A stretch of 64,000 nucleotides of DNA from Myxococcales bacterium. Its GTDB lineage: Bacteria > Myxococcota_A > Polyangia > Polyangiales > Ga0077539. The position numbers and the translations under genes were made by a program. Positions within the stretch are counted from its first letter, which is position 1; every line of letters begins with the position of its first letter. The DNA lies in the NCBI GenBank assembly GCA_016792845.1, contig JAEUKH010000028.1, forward strand, positions 558,001 to 622,000, given 5' to 3'. The notes beneath the pieces are model-generated. The model was not told the origin of the DNA. It ran no database searches and worked only from the letters and a program-made list of their open reading frames with translations. Shown here in pieces: positions 14,984 through 24,883 of the stretch.

Positions 14984-16821
14984 GCGCCGCGGCCACACCC
15001 TCGCGACCGCGGCCGCGCACCCAGGCCGAGGCCGAGCGCGCCTTTCACGATGACGACCCCTTGGAGAAGGCCACCGACTGGAGCCTCCTCGGGCGCCTCT
15101 GGCGCTACGTCGCGCCGTACTCGCTCGCGCTGGGCGTGTCTCTGGTGCTGATGCCCGTGATCAGCGAGCTCCTGGTGGCGCAGCCGCGGCTCCTGCGGGC
15201 CATCGTCGACGACGGCATCTTGAAGAACGACCCCGGCGCCGTGCACCGCATCGCGGGCACCCTGGGGCTCTTGATGCTGGTCGAGTTCGCCGCGCGCTTC
15301 GCGCAGCAGTACCTCTTGCAGCTCGTCGGGCAGCGGTCGATGACCGACCTCCGGCGCGAGGTCTACGCGTTCCTCCACCGTCAGCGCATGGCCTTCTTCG
15401 ACCGTCAGCCCATCGGGCGCCTCGTGACCCGCGCCACCAACGACGTCGACGCCATCAGCGAGCTCTTCGCCTCGGGGGCCATCACCGCCGTCGGCGACGT
15501 CATCACCCTCGCGCGCATCGTCGTGGCGATGCTGGTGTTCTCGCCCAAGCTGTCGGGGCTCACCTTCCTCGCGGTGCCGCCCCTGCTCGTGGCGGTCGAG
15601 TATTTCCGTCGGCAGGCGCGGGTGGCCTTCCGCGCGATCCGCTCGAAGACCGCGCGGATGAACGCCTACCTCAACGAGCAGGTCACGGGCATCGCGGTGG
15701 TGCAAGCGTACGGGCAAGAGGCGCGCTGCCAGGCCGAGTTCGGCGAGATCAACGCCAGCTACCGCGACGCCAACCTCGTCTCGATCAAGTACGACGCCCT
15801 CCTCTACGCCGTGGTCGAGGCCTTCTCGTCGGTCTGCATCGCGACGCTGCTCTTCTTCGGCGCGCGGAGCCTCGGCCTCGGCGCCCCGGCGGCCTCGCTC
15901 GGCGTGCTCGTGGCCTTCGTGCAGTACATTCAGAAGTTCTTCGAGCCCCTACGCGACCTCTCGTCGAAGTACACCGTGCTCCAGAGCGCGATGGCCGGCG
16001 CCGAGCGGGTCTTCTCGCTGCTCGATCGCCCCGAGCCCGACGCGCCGGCCCGCCCCGAGGCCGCCGACGCGCCCGACCCCGAGGCCCCCGCGGTGCGCTT
16101 CGAGCACGTCGATTTCAGCTACGGCGACGGCCCCCGCACCCTCAGCGATGTGAGCTTCGCGGTGCCCCGCGGCAAGACCGTGGCCCTCGTCGGCGCCACC
16201 GGGGCAGGCAAGACCACCGTCGTCTCGCTCCTGCAACGGCTCTACGAGATCGAGCGGGGGCAGATCGATGTTGACGGTGTCAACATTGCGACGATGCCGC
16301 GCGAGTCCTTGCGCGAGCGCTTCGTGGTGGTGCCCCAAGACGTGGTGCTCTTCCCGGGTACGGTGCTCTCGAACGTGGCGCTCGGCGAGGCGCGGCCCGC
16401 GCGCGACCGTGCCGAGTCGGTGCTCGACGCGGTGGGCCTCGGGGCGATGCTGCGCCGCCGGGGCCTCGGGCTCGACGCCGAGGTGAGCGACCGCGGGGCC
16501 AACTTCTCGGTGGGCGAGCGGCAGCTCATGGCCCTCGCCCGGGCGCTCTACCGCGACCCGAAGATCCTCGTGCTCGATGAGGCCACGTCGAGCATGGACT
16601 CTGAGAGCGAGGCGGTCTGCCAGGCGGCCATCGCCGAGGCCCTCGCGCGCCGCACCGCGATCGTGATCGCCCATCGGCTCTCGACCATCCGCCGGGCCGA
16701 CGAGATCCTGGTGTTTCACCGCGGCGCCATCGTCGAGCGGGGCACCCACGAGGGGCTCCTCGCGGCCGGGGGCGTGTACGCGCGGCTCCACCGGCTCCAG
16801 TTCTCAGAGACGGCGGTGTGA
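14980..16821 (+). CDS. ABC exporter half-transporter, catalytic Walker B with degenerate signature
   Basis: 613 residues, six-helix membrane domain then ATPase. Walker A GATGAGKT lies near residue 404 and Walker B ILVLDEATSSMD has the catalytic Glu. The ABC signature reads FSVGE instead of LSGGQ. Together with the partner this gives one complete and one degenerate ATP site: the partner's Walker B and this subunit's signature form the defective site. GTG 14980 overlaps the stop of the first subunit gene. The complementary pattern strongly supports a functional heterodimer in the inner membrane. Confidence 0.93.
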   Translation: MSAAATPSRPRPRTQAEAERAFHDDDPLEKATDWSLLGRLWRYVAPYSLALGVSLVLMPVISELLVAQPRLLRAIVDDGILKNDPGAVHRIAGTLGLLMLVEFAARFAQQYLLQLVGQRSMTDLRREVYAFLHRQRMAFFDRQPIGRLVTRATNDVDAISELFASGAITAVGDVITLARIVVAMLVFSPKLSGLTFLAVPPLLVAVEYFRRQARVAFRAIRSKTARMNAYLNEQVTGIAVVQAYGQEARCQAEFGEINASYRDANLVSIKYDALLYAVVEAFSSVCIATLLFFGARSLGLGAPAASLGVLVAFVQYIQKFFEPLRDLSSKYTVLQSAMAGAERVFSLLDRPEPDAPARPEAADAPDPEAPAVRFEHVDFSYGDGPRTLSDVSFAVPRGKTVALVGATGAGKTTVVSLLQRLYEIERGQIDVDGVNIATMPRESLRERFVVVPQDVVLFPGTVLSNVALGEARPARDRAESVLDAVGLGAMLRRRGLGLDAEVSDRGANFSVGERQLMALARALYRDPKILVLDEATSSMDSESEAVCQAAIAEALARRTAIVIAHRLSTIRRADEILVFHRGAIVERGTHEGLLAAGGVYARLHRLQFSETAV

Positions 16822-16875
16822 TCGGGGCGCTTCGGCGCGAGACGGGGTCGCAGCTTCGGTGCACACTCGCGGGTT

Positions 16876-18486
16876 ATGGGAGACCACCAGGCGACGCCGG
16901 GCGGCCCGAGCGAGGGGCGCTACACGGGCTTTTTTCAGTACCAGGGCATGAAGCAGCGTCACGCGACGCGGCTCGATCTACAGCGCGAGGGCGAGGTGCT
17001 CTCGGGGCAGGGCCGCGACGCCGACGGCGCCTACGTGATCGAGGGGCTCTACGCGCCCGAGACGCAAAACCTGCGGTGGCGCAAGCGTTACGACCACGGC
17101 ACCGTCGTGCTCTATCAGGGGCGCTTCGACGCCGCCCGCGGGGTCATCACCGGGCGCTGGCGGGTCATCGACAGCAACACCCACGGCACCTTCGGGCTCG
17201 CGCCGGGGCGCGGCAACAAGGCCCTCCTCGACGCGCCGGTGAGGCGCACCCCGCGGTCGAGCCGCAGCGACCTGCGGCAGCTCCAGTTCGACGGCGACTG
17301 GCAGCTGCGGGCCGAGCTCGGCGCCGACCGAGGCTTCGCCGCGCTGGCCGCCGAGGCCTCTGAGACGAGCGACCTCATGGCGATCCGGCGCTCGCTCATG
17401 ACCCAGGCGGTGAAGCTCACGCCGCGCACCTCGCCGACCCTGCACGCGCTCCTCGACGCGTGCAAAGCCCGCCTCGGGATCTCGCGCGAGATCGAGCTCT
17501 TCGCGTACCAAGACCCGAACTTCGGGGCCGCCATCAGCGGCGTCGACGAGCAGCGCGTGGTGCTCTTCTTCAGCGGCTCGCTCCTCGACCGCTTCAGCGA
17601 CAAGGAGCTGATGTTCGTGATCGGGCACGAGCTCGGGCACGCGATCTTCGAGCACGACCTATTGCCCCCGTGGCTCATCGACGCCGACCCCGACGCGTCG
17701 CTCGCGCCGGTGGTGGCGATGCGGTTCTTCGCGTGGATGCGCTCGGCCGAGGTGAGCGCCGACCGCGCGGGGCTCGTGTGCTGCGAAGACGTCGACGCGG
17801 CGTCGAGCGCGTTCTTCAAGCTCGCGAGCGGCCTCGTGACGGGCGAACACAAGATCCACGCCGACGCGTGGGCCGAGGGCGACCTCAGCGATGAGGCCTG
17901 GGAGCTCGGCGACGCCGAGAGCTGGTTCGGCACGCACCCGTTCATCCCGCTGCGGCTGCGGGCGCTGCGGCTCTACGCGCGCTCGAAGGCCTACGCGCGC
18001 TTCCTCGGGCGCCCCGTCGAGGGGCTGAGCGACGCCGCGATGGAGAAAGAGACCCGCAGGCTCCTTGCGATGATGGAGCCGAGCTTTCTTCACCAAGGCG
18101 GCCGTCGCGAGAAGGAGGTGCGCGAGTTCGTGGCCCTCGGGGCGCTCGCCGTGGCCCTCTCAGACGGCAAGCTCAAGGCCGCCGAGAAGCGCGCCCTCGA
18201 GCCGATCTTGAAGCGCACCCGCGCGGTCGGCGACGTCGACGAGGCCCTCGCCAGCGACGCGGCGGCCCGCGACCGGCGGCTCTGGCACCTCGGCGACGTC
18301 ATCTCGGTGCACCTGCCCCTCGCGCGGCGCATCCGGGTGCTCGAAGACCTCGCGGCCATCGCCCGCGCCGACAAGCGCGTCACCGAGGCCGAGGCCCTCG
18401 CCCTTGAGGGCCTCGCGACCAACCTCGGGCTCGACCCGAGCGAGGTCGAGGCCGCCCTCGGCATCCCCGAGGCCGCGATGGATTGA
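16876..18486 (+). CDS. M48-family metallopeptidase with C-terminal TerB-like region
   Basis: 536 residues. Residues 15-115 look like a small beta-rich domain (TGFFQYQGMKQRHATRLDLQ). The peptidase core from about 180 contains GHELGHAIFEHD, the HExxH zinc site (near residue 250), and the downstream SAEVSADRAGLVC, whose Glu is the third zinc ligand. After residue 410 the helical VREFVALGALAVALSDGKLKAAEKRAL and ARADKRVTEAEALALE repeats resemble TerB-type domains. No signal peptide or membrane helices are obvious, so it is probably cytoplasmic, unlike HtpX. The substrate is unknown. Confidence 0.85.
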   Translation: MGDHQATPGGPSEGRYTGFFQYQGMKQRHATRLDLQREGEVLSGQGRDADGAYVIEGLYAPETQNLRWRKRYDHGTVVLYQGRFDAARGVITGRWRVIDSNTHGTFGLAPGRGNKALLDAPVRRTPRSSRSDLRQLQFDGDWQLRAELGADRGFAALAAEASETSDLMAIRRSLMTQAVKLTPRTSPTLHALLDACKARLGISREIELFAYQDPNFGAAISGVDEQRVVLFFSGSLLDRFSDKELMFVIGHELGHAIFEHDLLPPWLIDADPDASLAPVVAMRFFAWMRSAEVSADRAGLVCCEDVDAASSAFFKLASGLVTGEHKIHADAWAEGDLSDEAWELGDAESWFGTHPFIPLRLRALRLYARSKAYARFLGRPVEGLSDAAMEKETRRLLAMMEPSFLHQGGRREKEVREFVALGALAVALSDGKLKAAEKRALEPILKRTRAVGDVDEALASDAAARDRRLWHLGDVISVHLPLARRIRVLEDLAAIARADKRVTEAEALALEGLATNLGLDPSEVEAALGIPEAAMD

Positions 18487-18521
18487 CACCGCCCCGGGGC
18501 CTAGACTCCAACTCGGGCCCG

Positions 18522-19355
18522 ATGGCACCTGACCCGCGCGCCGACGGCCCGACCCTCACGCTCTCGCCCATCGGGTATTTGCGCTCTCCGCACGAAGAGA
18601 AGCACCGCGCCCCGCGGCAACCGGGCGCGGGCCCGGCCCCGGTGGTGGCGCGCCTCGAGCTCGTCGGCGGGCACAATTTCGAGGCCGCCCTCGAAGACCT
18701 CGAAGGGGTCGAGAAGATCTGGCTGCTCTACTGGTTTCATCGCAACGAGGGCTGGCGCCCGAAGGTGCTGCCGCCGCGGGGCGCGCGGCGCCGCAGGGGC
18801 GTCTTCGCGACCCGCTCGCCGCACCGACCGAACCCCCTCGGGCTCTCGCTCGTAAACCTCTTGCGCGTGCACAAGCGCGTGCTCGAGCTCGGCGACGTCG
18901 ATCTCTTAGACGGCACGCCGGTCTTCGACATCAAGCCGTACCTCCCGTACGCCGAGGCCTGGCCCGACGCGAGGGCCGGCTGGCTCGACCCGATCATGGC
19001 CGCCGAGCGCGAAGGAGCGGCCCAGCGGTACCGTGTGGTGTGGGCGCCGCGCGCGGCAGAGCAGCGAGACTTTCTTGAGGCCCTCGGGGTCGCGCTCGCG
19101 GCGGTGGTCGAGCCCACCCTGGCCCGAGACCCGGCCGAGCACAGGCACCACCGGCGGGTGATGGCGGCCCCCGACCCCGACGACGCGATGATGATGGCCG
19201 TGCGGTCGTGGCGGGTGTTCTTCAGGGTCGAAGGGCTCACGGTTTGGGTGCACAGGGTGGCGAGCGGGTACCCCCGGGCGACGGTCGAGGCCGCGCCCGA
19301 AGGGAGTCTCTTGGACGACACCGCCCACCGCGCGTTCTGGCTCCGCTGGCCCTGA
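18522..19355 (+). CDS. trmO: tRNA (N6-threonylcarbamoyladenosine37-N6)-methyltransferase TrmO (TsaA family)
   Basis: 277 residues. The TsaA/TrmO domain is clear: PIGYLRSPHEEKHRAPRQPG, then LEGVEKIWLLYWFHRN, and GVFATRSPHRPNPLGLSLV, the last being the signature of the family. The C-terminal 130 residues (after PYLPYAEAWPDAR) include an extension with no recognised motif. The start is uncertain: ATG 18522 is chosen, while TTG 18483 overlaps the upstream stop (TTGA) and would add 13 residues. Confidence 0.88.
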   Translation: MAPDPRADGPTLTLSPIGYLRSPHEEKHRAPRQPGAGPAPVVARLELVGGHNFEAALEDLEGVEKIWLLYWFHRNEGWRPKVLPPRGARRRRGVFATRSPHRPNPLGLSLVNLLRVHKRVLELGDVDLLDGTPVFDIKPYLPYAEAWPDARAGWLDPIMAAEREGAAQRYRVVWAPRAAEQRDFLEALGVALAAVVEPTLARDPAEHRHHRRVMAAPDPDDAMMMAVRSWRVFFRVEGLTVWVHRVASGYPRATVEAAPEGSLLDDTAHRAFWLRWP

Positions 19356-19506
19356 GGCCGAACGGTGAGAAATGTGGAGCCTGAGAGAATGGCCGAGGGG
19401 GCCTTGAGGGGCGCGTTGGAAGGTAGACAGTGGGCGCCCGTTGAAGGTACGAAACCCGTGCTGTGGGAATGAGTAAGCGCGCGTCGAAGCTGCTTGTGAG
19501 GTTCAG

Positions 19507-22500
19507 ATGAAAGACCCGTTGGAGCAGACGGTCGAGAACCTCAAGACGGCCTTGATGATTCGGCCCAATGACCCCTTCAAACGCAACCAGCTCGGCAATG
19601 CGTATCGAAACCTCGGTCAGTTTGACAACGCCATCGCGGCGCATCAGCGGGCCATCGCCATCGACCCCAATTTCGCCGACGCCCACTACAACCTCGGGCT
19701 CGACCAGATCGCCCGCGAGCAGTGGCAGCCGGCCGTCACCGCGCTGAAAGACGCCGTCCGCCTCAAGCGCGATTTCGTCGACGCCTGGTACAAGCTCGGC
19801 CAGGCCCACGCGCGGCTCGCCGCGTACACCGACGCCACCGCGGCCTTCCGTCAGGCCCTCGCGCTCAAGCCCGACTACACCGCGGCGGTGGCCGACGTGG
19901 GCGTGGTCTACGTGCGCGCCGGCGCCTACGCCGAGGCCGTGCCCTACCTCGAGCGGGCCAACACCGTGCGGCCGGGCGAGGCCGAGATCTTGCGCAACCT
20001 CGCGCGGGCCTACGAGGGCTCGGGGCGCTTCATGCTCTCGGTCACCACCTACGAGCACCTCGTGCGCGTCGACACGTACTCGGTCGACGACCTGCACAGC
20101 TACGGCGTGGCCCTCGAGGGCGTCGAGCGCTTCGACGACGCGCTCCAGGCGTGGCAGCGCGCGGTGACCCTTGAGCCCGACCGCGCCGCGACGCACACCC
20201 TCGCGGCGAAGCTCAACGAGAGGCTCAAGCGTCACGGCGAGGCGCTCAGGGCGTGGCGCGAAGTCGCCCGCGCGGCGCCGACCCAGTACGAGGGCTTCGC
20301 GGGCTCGGCCCGGGCCCACCAGGCCATCGACCAGCACGCCGAGGCGGTGTCGGCGTGGCGCGAGGCGATTCGTCGGCGCGAGGGCGACCCGCTCCTGCTC
20401 GTGGGGCTCGGGGTCTCGTGCGCCGCGGTGGGCTCGATGCAAGAGGCCGTCGAGGCCCTTGAGAAGGCCACCAAGATCGACATCGATTGCGCCCCCGCCT
20501 ACAACCAGCTCTCGGTGGTCTACAAAGACCTCGGGCGCATCGCCGAGGCCGCAGGGGCCGTGCGTCAGGCCATCCGCCTCGCGCCGCTCGAGGCCGGGTT
20601 TCATTACACCCTCGGCATTCACGAGAAGGCCCAGGGCAACGTGCGCGAGGCCGAAGAGGCCTTCAAGCAAGCCACGCGCTTGAAGGGCGATTTCGCCGAG
20701 GCGCAGTTCGAGCTCGGGTCGTCGTCGGCCGAGCTCAACAAGCACGACGCCGCCATCGAGGCCTTCCGCAAGGCCATCCACCTGCGGCCCGAGCAGGCCG
20801 AGACGCACCACCGGCTCGGCAAGACCTACGCCGCCCTCGGGCGCTACGTCGAAGCGGTCGAGGCCTTTCGGCAGTGCCTCAAGCTCAACCCCGAGCACTT
20901 CGACGCGACGCTCCAGCTCGCCATCACCTTCGCGACCATGGGTCGGCAAGAAGACGCCGTCGAGCAGTTTCGGGCGGCCATCGCGCTGCGGCCCGAGCAC
21001 CCCGAGGCGCTCCAGCGCTTGGGCTCGGTGTACGCGCTCCTCGGGCGGCAGCGCGAGGCCGTCGAGACGCTCGAGAAGGCTCTTCGGGCGGCGCCCGACC
21101 ATGTGCCGGCGTACCTCGCGCTCGGCAACGCGTACCGCAAGATGAGCCGCCCCGACGACGCCGTCAGGGCCTACCAACAGGGCCTGAGAGTGCGGCCCAA
21201 CGAGGCGCCCCTGCACGCGGCCCTCGGGGCCACCCACCTCGAGCAGCAGCGCTGGCAAGACGCCGCCGACGCGTACGAACAAGCCACCTGGCTCGCCCCC
21301 GAAGACATGGACGCGCAGCGCAACCTCGGCATCGCCCTCGACAAGCTCGGGCGCTCTGACGAGGCCCTCGACTCGCTGCGCAAGGCCATCGACCGCAAGC
21401 CCGACGACCCCATGGCGCGGTACCACTACGGCCTCGCCCTCGAGCGCCTCGGCAGGCCCGCCGACGCGGTCGATTGCTTCCGAGAGGCCCTGCGGCTCAA
21501 GCCCGACCACGCCGAGACGCACCATCACCTCGGGGTGGCCCTCGACGCCCTCGGCGAGACCCGCGAGGCGGCCGAATGTCACCGCCAGGCGACGCTCCTC
21601 AAGACCGACTACGACGCGGCCTTCGCGTCGCTCGGGGCGGCCTACCAGAAGCTGAATCTGCTCCAAGAGGCGGGGGCGGCGTACCGGCAGCTGATCCGTC
21701 TGCGCCCCGACGACCCGTCGGGGTATCTGCACCTCGGGGCCGTGACCCGCGATCTCGGGCGCCATCAAGAGGCCATCGAGCGCTTCAAGCAAGCCCTGCG
21801 GCTCAAGGCCGACGACGCGCGGGCGTACATCGAGATGGGCGCGCTCTACCGCGCCACGGGCAAGCCCCAAGACGCCGTCGACGCGCTCGCCCAGGCGATC
21901 AGGCTCGACCCGCGGCAGGCCCGGGCGTACCGACTGCTCGGCGAGACCTACCTCGAAGCGTCGATGTTCGCCGAGTCGGCCGACGTGTTTCAGCGCGCCC
22001 TCGCCGTCGACAGCATGGACGGGGTGTCGTACCGCGGCTTCGGCACCGCCTCGGTGGCCCTCGGGCGCTACGAGAGCGCGCTCCCGGCCTTGCGCGAGGC
22101 CATCCGCATCGAGCCCGGCGTGGGCGACGCGTACCGTCAGCTCGCCCTCGCGTGCAAGCACCTCGATCGGCTCGACGAGGCCGTGGGGGCGCTCCTCCAG
22201 GCCGTCGAGCTCTTGCCCCGAGAGGCCTCGCTGCGCCTCGCGCTCGGCGAGGTGATGCGCGAGAAGGCGCGCTACCAAGACGCCGCCGAGGCCTTCAGGG
22301 CGTGCATCGAGCTCGACGCCGCGAACGTCGAGGCGTGGTCGGGTCTCGGCGCCCTCTACGGCGACGCCGGGCACCACGGCGAGGCGGTCAGCGCGTTCGA
22401 GAGCGCGCTCAGGCTCGACCCCGATTGCGTCGACGCCCTGCTCGGCATGGGGCGCTCGCTCGGCGAGCTCGGGCGCCTCGATGAGGCCTGCGAGATGCTC

Positions 22501-23277
22501 CGCAACGCCGTGCGGCTCCGCCCCGACCACGCCGAGGGCCTCTGGCGTCTCAGCGACGCGTACTCGCGCCTCGGGCGCTACGCCGAGTCGGCCGACGCGT
22601 GCCGCCGCGCGCTGCGGGTGCGCCCCGAGTCGGCCGAGCTCTGGCACAAGCTCGGGCTCATGTGCTCGTACTCTGAGCGGCACGACGAGGCCATCGAGGC
22701 CTTTCAGCGGGCCCTCGCGCTCGACGCCAACCACGCCCAGGCGCACTACTACCTCGGGCTCGCGTTTCGTCAGCAGGGCCGCGCCAGCGACGCCTTGGCC
22801 CACGTCGAGAAGGCCTGTCAGCTCGCCCCCCGTGACGCCTCGCTGCACGCCGGGCTCGGGTTCCTCTTGGCCGAAGGGGGCAAGATGCAAGACGCCGTGG
22901 CGGCCTACGAGGCTGCCCTGCGGCTCAAGCCCGAAGAGGTCGACACCCACCTCGCGCTCGGCACCCTCTACGCCAACCTCGGGCGCGACGAAGACGCCGT
23001 GAAGGCCTTCCGGCGGGTGCTCCAAGGCAACCCCGACAACGCCGTGGCCCAACGCGGGGTCGGCAACGCGTACAAAAAGCTCCACCGTTGGAAGGAGGCC
23101 GTCGAGCCGCTCAAGCGCTCGGTGCGGCAAAACCCCGCCGACGCGCAGCTCGTCTTCGACCTCGGCGAATGCCAGTTTCGCGCCGGCGATTGGAACAGCG
23201 CCAACGAAGCCTACAAGCAGCTCCGCACCCTCAACCGCGCCCTCGCCGACAAGCTCTTCGACCTCATCAACGTGTAG
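19507..23277 (+). CDS. Giant TPR-only protein (about 35 tandem tetratricopeptide repeats)
   Basis: 1256 residues, of which essentially all from about residue 18 is built from 34-residue TPR units. The signature LGxxYxxLGxxxEAxxAFxxALxLxPxxAEA recurs throughout. There is no signal peptide, membrane helix, or enzymatic domain at either end. Such a solenoid should form several superhelical turns and act as a scaffold, but partners are not given by the context. ATG 19507 has GAGG 7 bases upstream. The preceding 150-base gap shows no promoter I trust. Repeats are diverged at DNA level, arguing for age rather than recent amplification. Confidence 0.92.
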   Translation: MKDPLEQTVENLKTALMIRPNDPFKRNQLGNAYRNLGQFDNAIAAHQRAIAIDPNFADAHYNLGLDQIAREQWQPAVTALKDAVRLKRDFVDAWYKLGQAHARLAAYTDATAAFRQALALKPDYTAAVADVGVVYVRAGAYAEAVPYLERANTVRPGEAEILRNLARAYEGSGRFMLSVTTYEHLVRVDTYSVDDLHSYGVALEGVERFDDALQAWQRAVTLEPDRAATHTLAAKLNERLKRHGEALRAWREVARAAPTQYEGFAGSARAHQAIDQHAEAVSAWREAIRRREGDPLLLVGLGVSCAAVGSMQEAVEALEKATKIDIDCAPAYNQLSVVYKDLGRIAEAAGAVRQAIRLAPLEAGFHYTLGIHEKAQGNVREAEEAFKQATRLKGDFAEAQFELGSSSAELNKHDAAIEAFRKAIHLRPEQAETHHRLGKTYAALGRYVEAVEAFRQCLKLNPEHFDATLQLAITFATMGRQEDAVEQFRAAIALRPEHPEALQRLGSVYALLGRQREAVETLEKALRAAPDHVPAYLALGNAYRKMSRPDDAVRAYQQGLRVRPNEAPLHAALGATHLEQQRWQDAADAYEQATWLAPEDMDAQRNLGIALDKLGRSDEALDSLRKAIDRKPDDPMARYHYGLALERLGRPADAVDCFREALRLKPDHAETHHHLGVALDALGETREAAECHRQATLLKTDYDAAFASLGAAYQKLNLLQEAGAAYRQLIRLRPDDPSGYLHLGAVTRDLGRHQEAIERFKQALRLKADDARAYIEMGALYRATGKPQDAVDALAQAIRLDPRQARAYRLLGETYLEASMFAESADVFQRALAVDSMDGVSYRGFGTASVALGRYESALPALREAIRIEPGVGDAYRQLALACKHLDRLDEAVGALLQAVELLPREASLRLALGEVMREKARYQDAAEAFRACIELDAANVEAWSGLGALYGDAGHHGEAVSAFESALRLDPDCVDALLGMGRSLGELGRLDEACEMLRNAVRLRPDHAEGLWRLSDAYSRLGRYAESADACRRALRVRPESAELWHKLGLMCSYSERHDEAIEAFQRALALDANHAQAHYYLGLAFRQQGRASDALAHVEKACQLAPRDASLHAGLGFLLAEGGKMQDAVAAYEAALRLKPEEVDTHLALGTLYANLGRDEDAVKAFRRVLQGNPDNAVAQRGVGNAYKKLHRWKEAVEPLKRSVRQNPADAQLVFDLGECQFRAGDWNSANEAYKQLRTLNRALADKLFDLINV

Positions 23278-23283
23278 CCCCAA

Positions 23284-23302
23284 AGGGCGCCCCGCGCGCC
23301 CT
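23284..23302. terminator. Hairpin between convergent genes
   Basis: AGGGCGC and GCGCCCT form a perfect 7-bp stem with loop CCCGC, 7 bases after the TPR gene stop and before the imuB stop on the other strand. The position suits a bidirectional terminator, but there is no U tract. Confidence 0.4.
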
Positions 23303-23331
23303 GCGAAGTGTCACATCTTGGCGCAACTTGC

Positions 23332-24876
23332 CTACTCGTAGCGCCCGTCGAGGAGCCAGCGCCCTGCGCGTCGGTCGTAGGCGAGGAGGTAGAGGCTGCC
23401 GTCGTCGAGCTCGACGTCGTAGCCCTCGTGGTCGAAGGCCTCGCCCCACCACGCGCCGTCGATGCGCCAAGGGCCGCCGCAGGTCTTGACGCGCCCCAGC
23501 ACCGCGCCCGCGTCGACCGCGACGATGCGCCCCTCGTCGAGGCGCACCGAGGCCTCACGGGGCGGGCGAAACACATGCAAGGCCAGATAGGCCGCGCCCT
23601 CGTCGGGCGGCACCTCGGCCGCGACGCCGGGCGCCGAACCCGCTCGCCGGGGCGTGCGCGGCGGGTCAAAGCTCGCCATCGCGACGGCTTGCGGGCGGTG
23701 CGTGTCGGGCACCTCGGGCGCCCCCACCCGTGTCGCGCCCACCAGGGCCACGAGGCGCGTCAGGGTCAGCGCGAGGCGCTCGGGCGCCGGGCCCGGAGGG
23801 TCGAACAACCCCAACTGCGCAGGCCGCAGCGCCCGCGGAAAGGCCGTCAGCTTGAGCCCCGTCACCGCGTCGACGGGCGGGTGCGCCGTGAGCGAGCCCT
23901 GTACAAACTTCACCAAGGTCGCCACCTCGCGGGTGGGCGCCGCCACGGCGATGCGCCGCGCGTCACAGATGCCCGTGCTGAGGTGAAGCTCCAGCTGCAT
24001 CCCCCCGACGGCCAAGGCGCGACACCCGAGGCGCCCCACCAGGGCCCCTAAGAGCCGCTGCGCGGCGAAGAGAAGTGGCTCAACTTGGCTCACCTCCCAC
24101 TCCAGGTCGATGACCTCTTCGAAGCGCGTGGGGGTGGGCTCTGGCACCAAGGGGCGATCGTCGAGGCCGCGCACGAGGCGCACGAGGCGCGCGGCCTCAT
24201 CGCCGAGCCTCGCGCCCGCCGCGTCGAGGGGGAGGCGCGCGACCTCGCCGAGGGTCTTCACCCCAAAGCGCACGAGGTCTTGGCGCAAGGCGTCTGACAT
24301 GGGCACCGCGTCGAGCGAGAGGGGCGCGAGAAAGGCCGCCTCGTGCCCGGCTTCGACCACCGCGCTCGCGCTCTTGCGCGCGGCGAGCGCCGCTACGCCC
24401 TTGCTCGACGCCACGCCCACCGAGACCTTGAGGCCCACGCTGCGCGCGGCCGCGCCCAACGCGGCGATCACCGCGGGCTCGTCAGGGTAGAGCCGCAGCA
24501 GCGAAGACACCTCGACCCAGAGCCCCTCGCGGGCCTGTTCGATCTTGGGGCCCACCGAGGTGACGGCGTCGACCAGCGCCGCCCGGGCCGCCCGAAGGGC
24601 CTCGTCAGAGACCCCGAGGAGTTGCACGTCGGGCGCCACCGCGCGGGCCTGGTGGCCGGTCTGGCCGACCCTGACGCCGAGGCCGCGGGCGGGGCCCGTC
24701 AGCGCGAGCACCCGCGCCATGCCGTAGCCCGTGGGCAGCGCCTCGTCGCGGCTCCGACCCGCGCCGCGGAGGTGCGGCACATCAAGCACCGCGGCGGCTT
24801 TGTGCTGGAGCTCTGGCTCGGTTCGCGTCCACGCGGCGAGGGGCAAGGCGTTAACGCGGACAAACGCCAGGCGCAC
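23332..24876 (-). CDS. imuB: ImuB-like Y-family DNA polymerase homologue
   Basis: 514 residues. N-terminal Y-family palm/fingers architecture (MRLAFVRVNALPLAAW) with a little-finger-like region ending near ALRPAQLGLFDPPGP. The expected catalytic acidic residues are missing: VRVNA occupies the first Asp motif and GLWVEVSSLLRLY replaces the VDxTG...LFG segment. ImuB proteins lack polymerase activity and act as an adaptor between ImuA, the beta clamp and DnaE2 during SOS mutagenesis. A QLGLF segment near residue 370 resembles a clamp-binding motif. GTG 24876 follows imuA by 7 bases. DnaE2 is not in the window. Confidence 0.83.
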   Translation of the reverse strand: MRLAFVRVNALPLAAWTRTEPELQHKAAAVLDVPHLRGAGRSRDEALPTGYGMARVLALTGPARGLGVRVGQTGHQARAVAPDVQLLGVSDEALRAARAALVDAVTSVGPKIEQAREGLWVEVSSLLRLYPDEPAVIAALGAAARSVGLKVSVGVASSKGVAALAARKSASAVVEAGHEAAFLAPLSLDAVPMSDALRQDLVRFGVKTLGEVARLPLDAAGARLGDEAARLVRLVRGLDDRPLVPEPTPTRFEEVIDLEWEVSQVEPLLFAAQRLLGALVGRLGCRALAVGGMQLELHLSTGICDARRIAVAAPTREVATLVKFVQGSLTAHPPVDAVTGLKLTAFPRALRPAQLGLFDPPGPAPERLALTLTRLVALVGATRVGAPEVPDTHRPQAVAMASFDPPRTPRRAGSAPGVAAEVPPDEGAAYLALHVFRPPREASVRLDEGRIVAVDAGAVLGRVKTCGGPWRIDGAWWGEAFDHEGYDVELDDGSLYLLAYDRRAGRWLLDGRYE

Positions 24877-24883
24877 CGCCGTG

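Noticed and set aside
19237..23283. 1348-codon open frame antisense to the TPR gene
   Set aside because: It is an echo of GC-rich codon use: the opposite strand of the regular TPR gene lacks stop codons. The translation has no family motif and is a periodic shadow of the TPR repeats.
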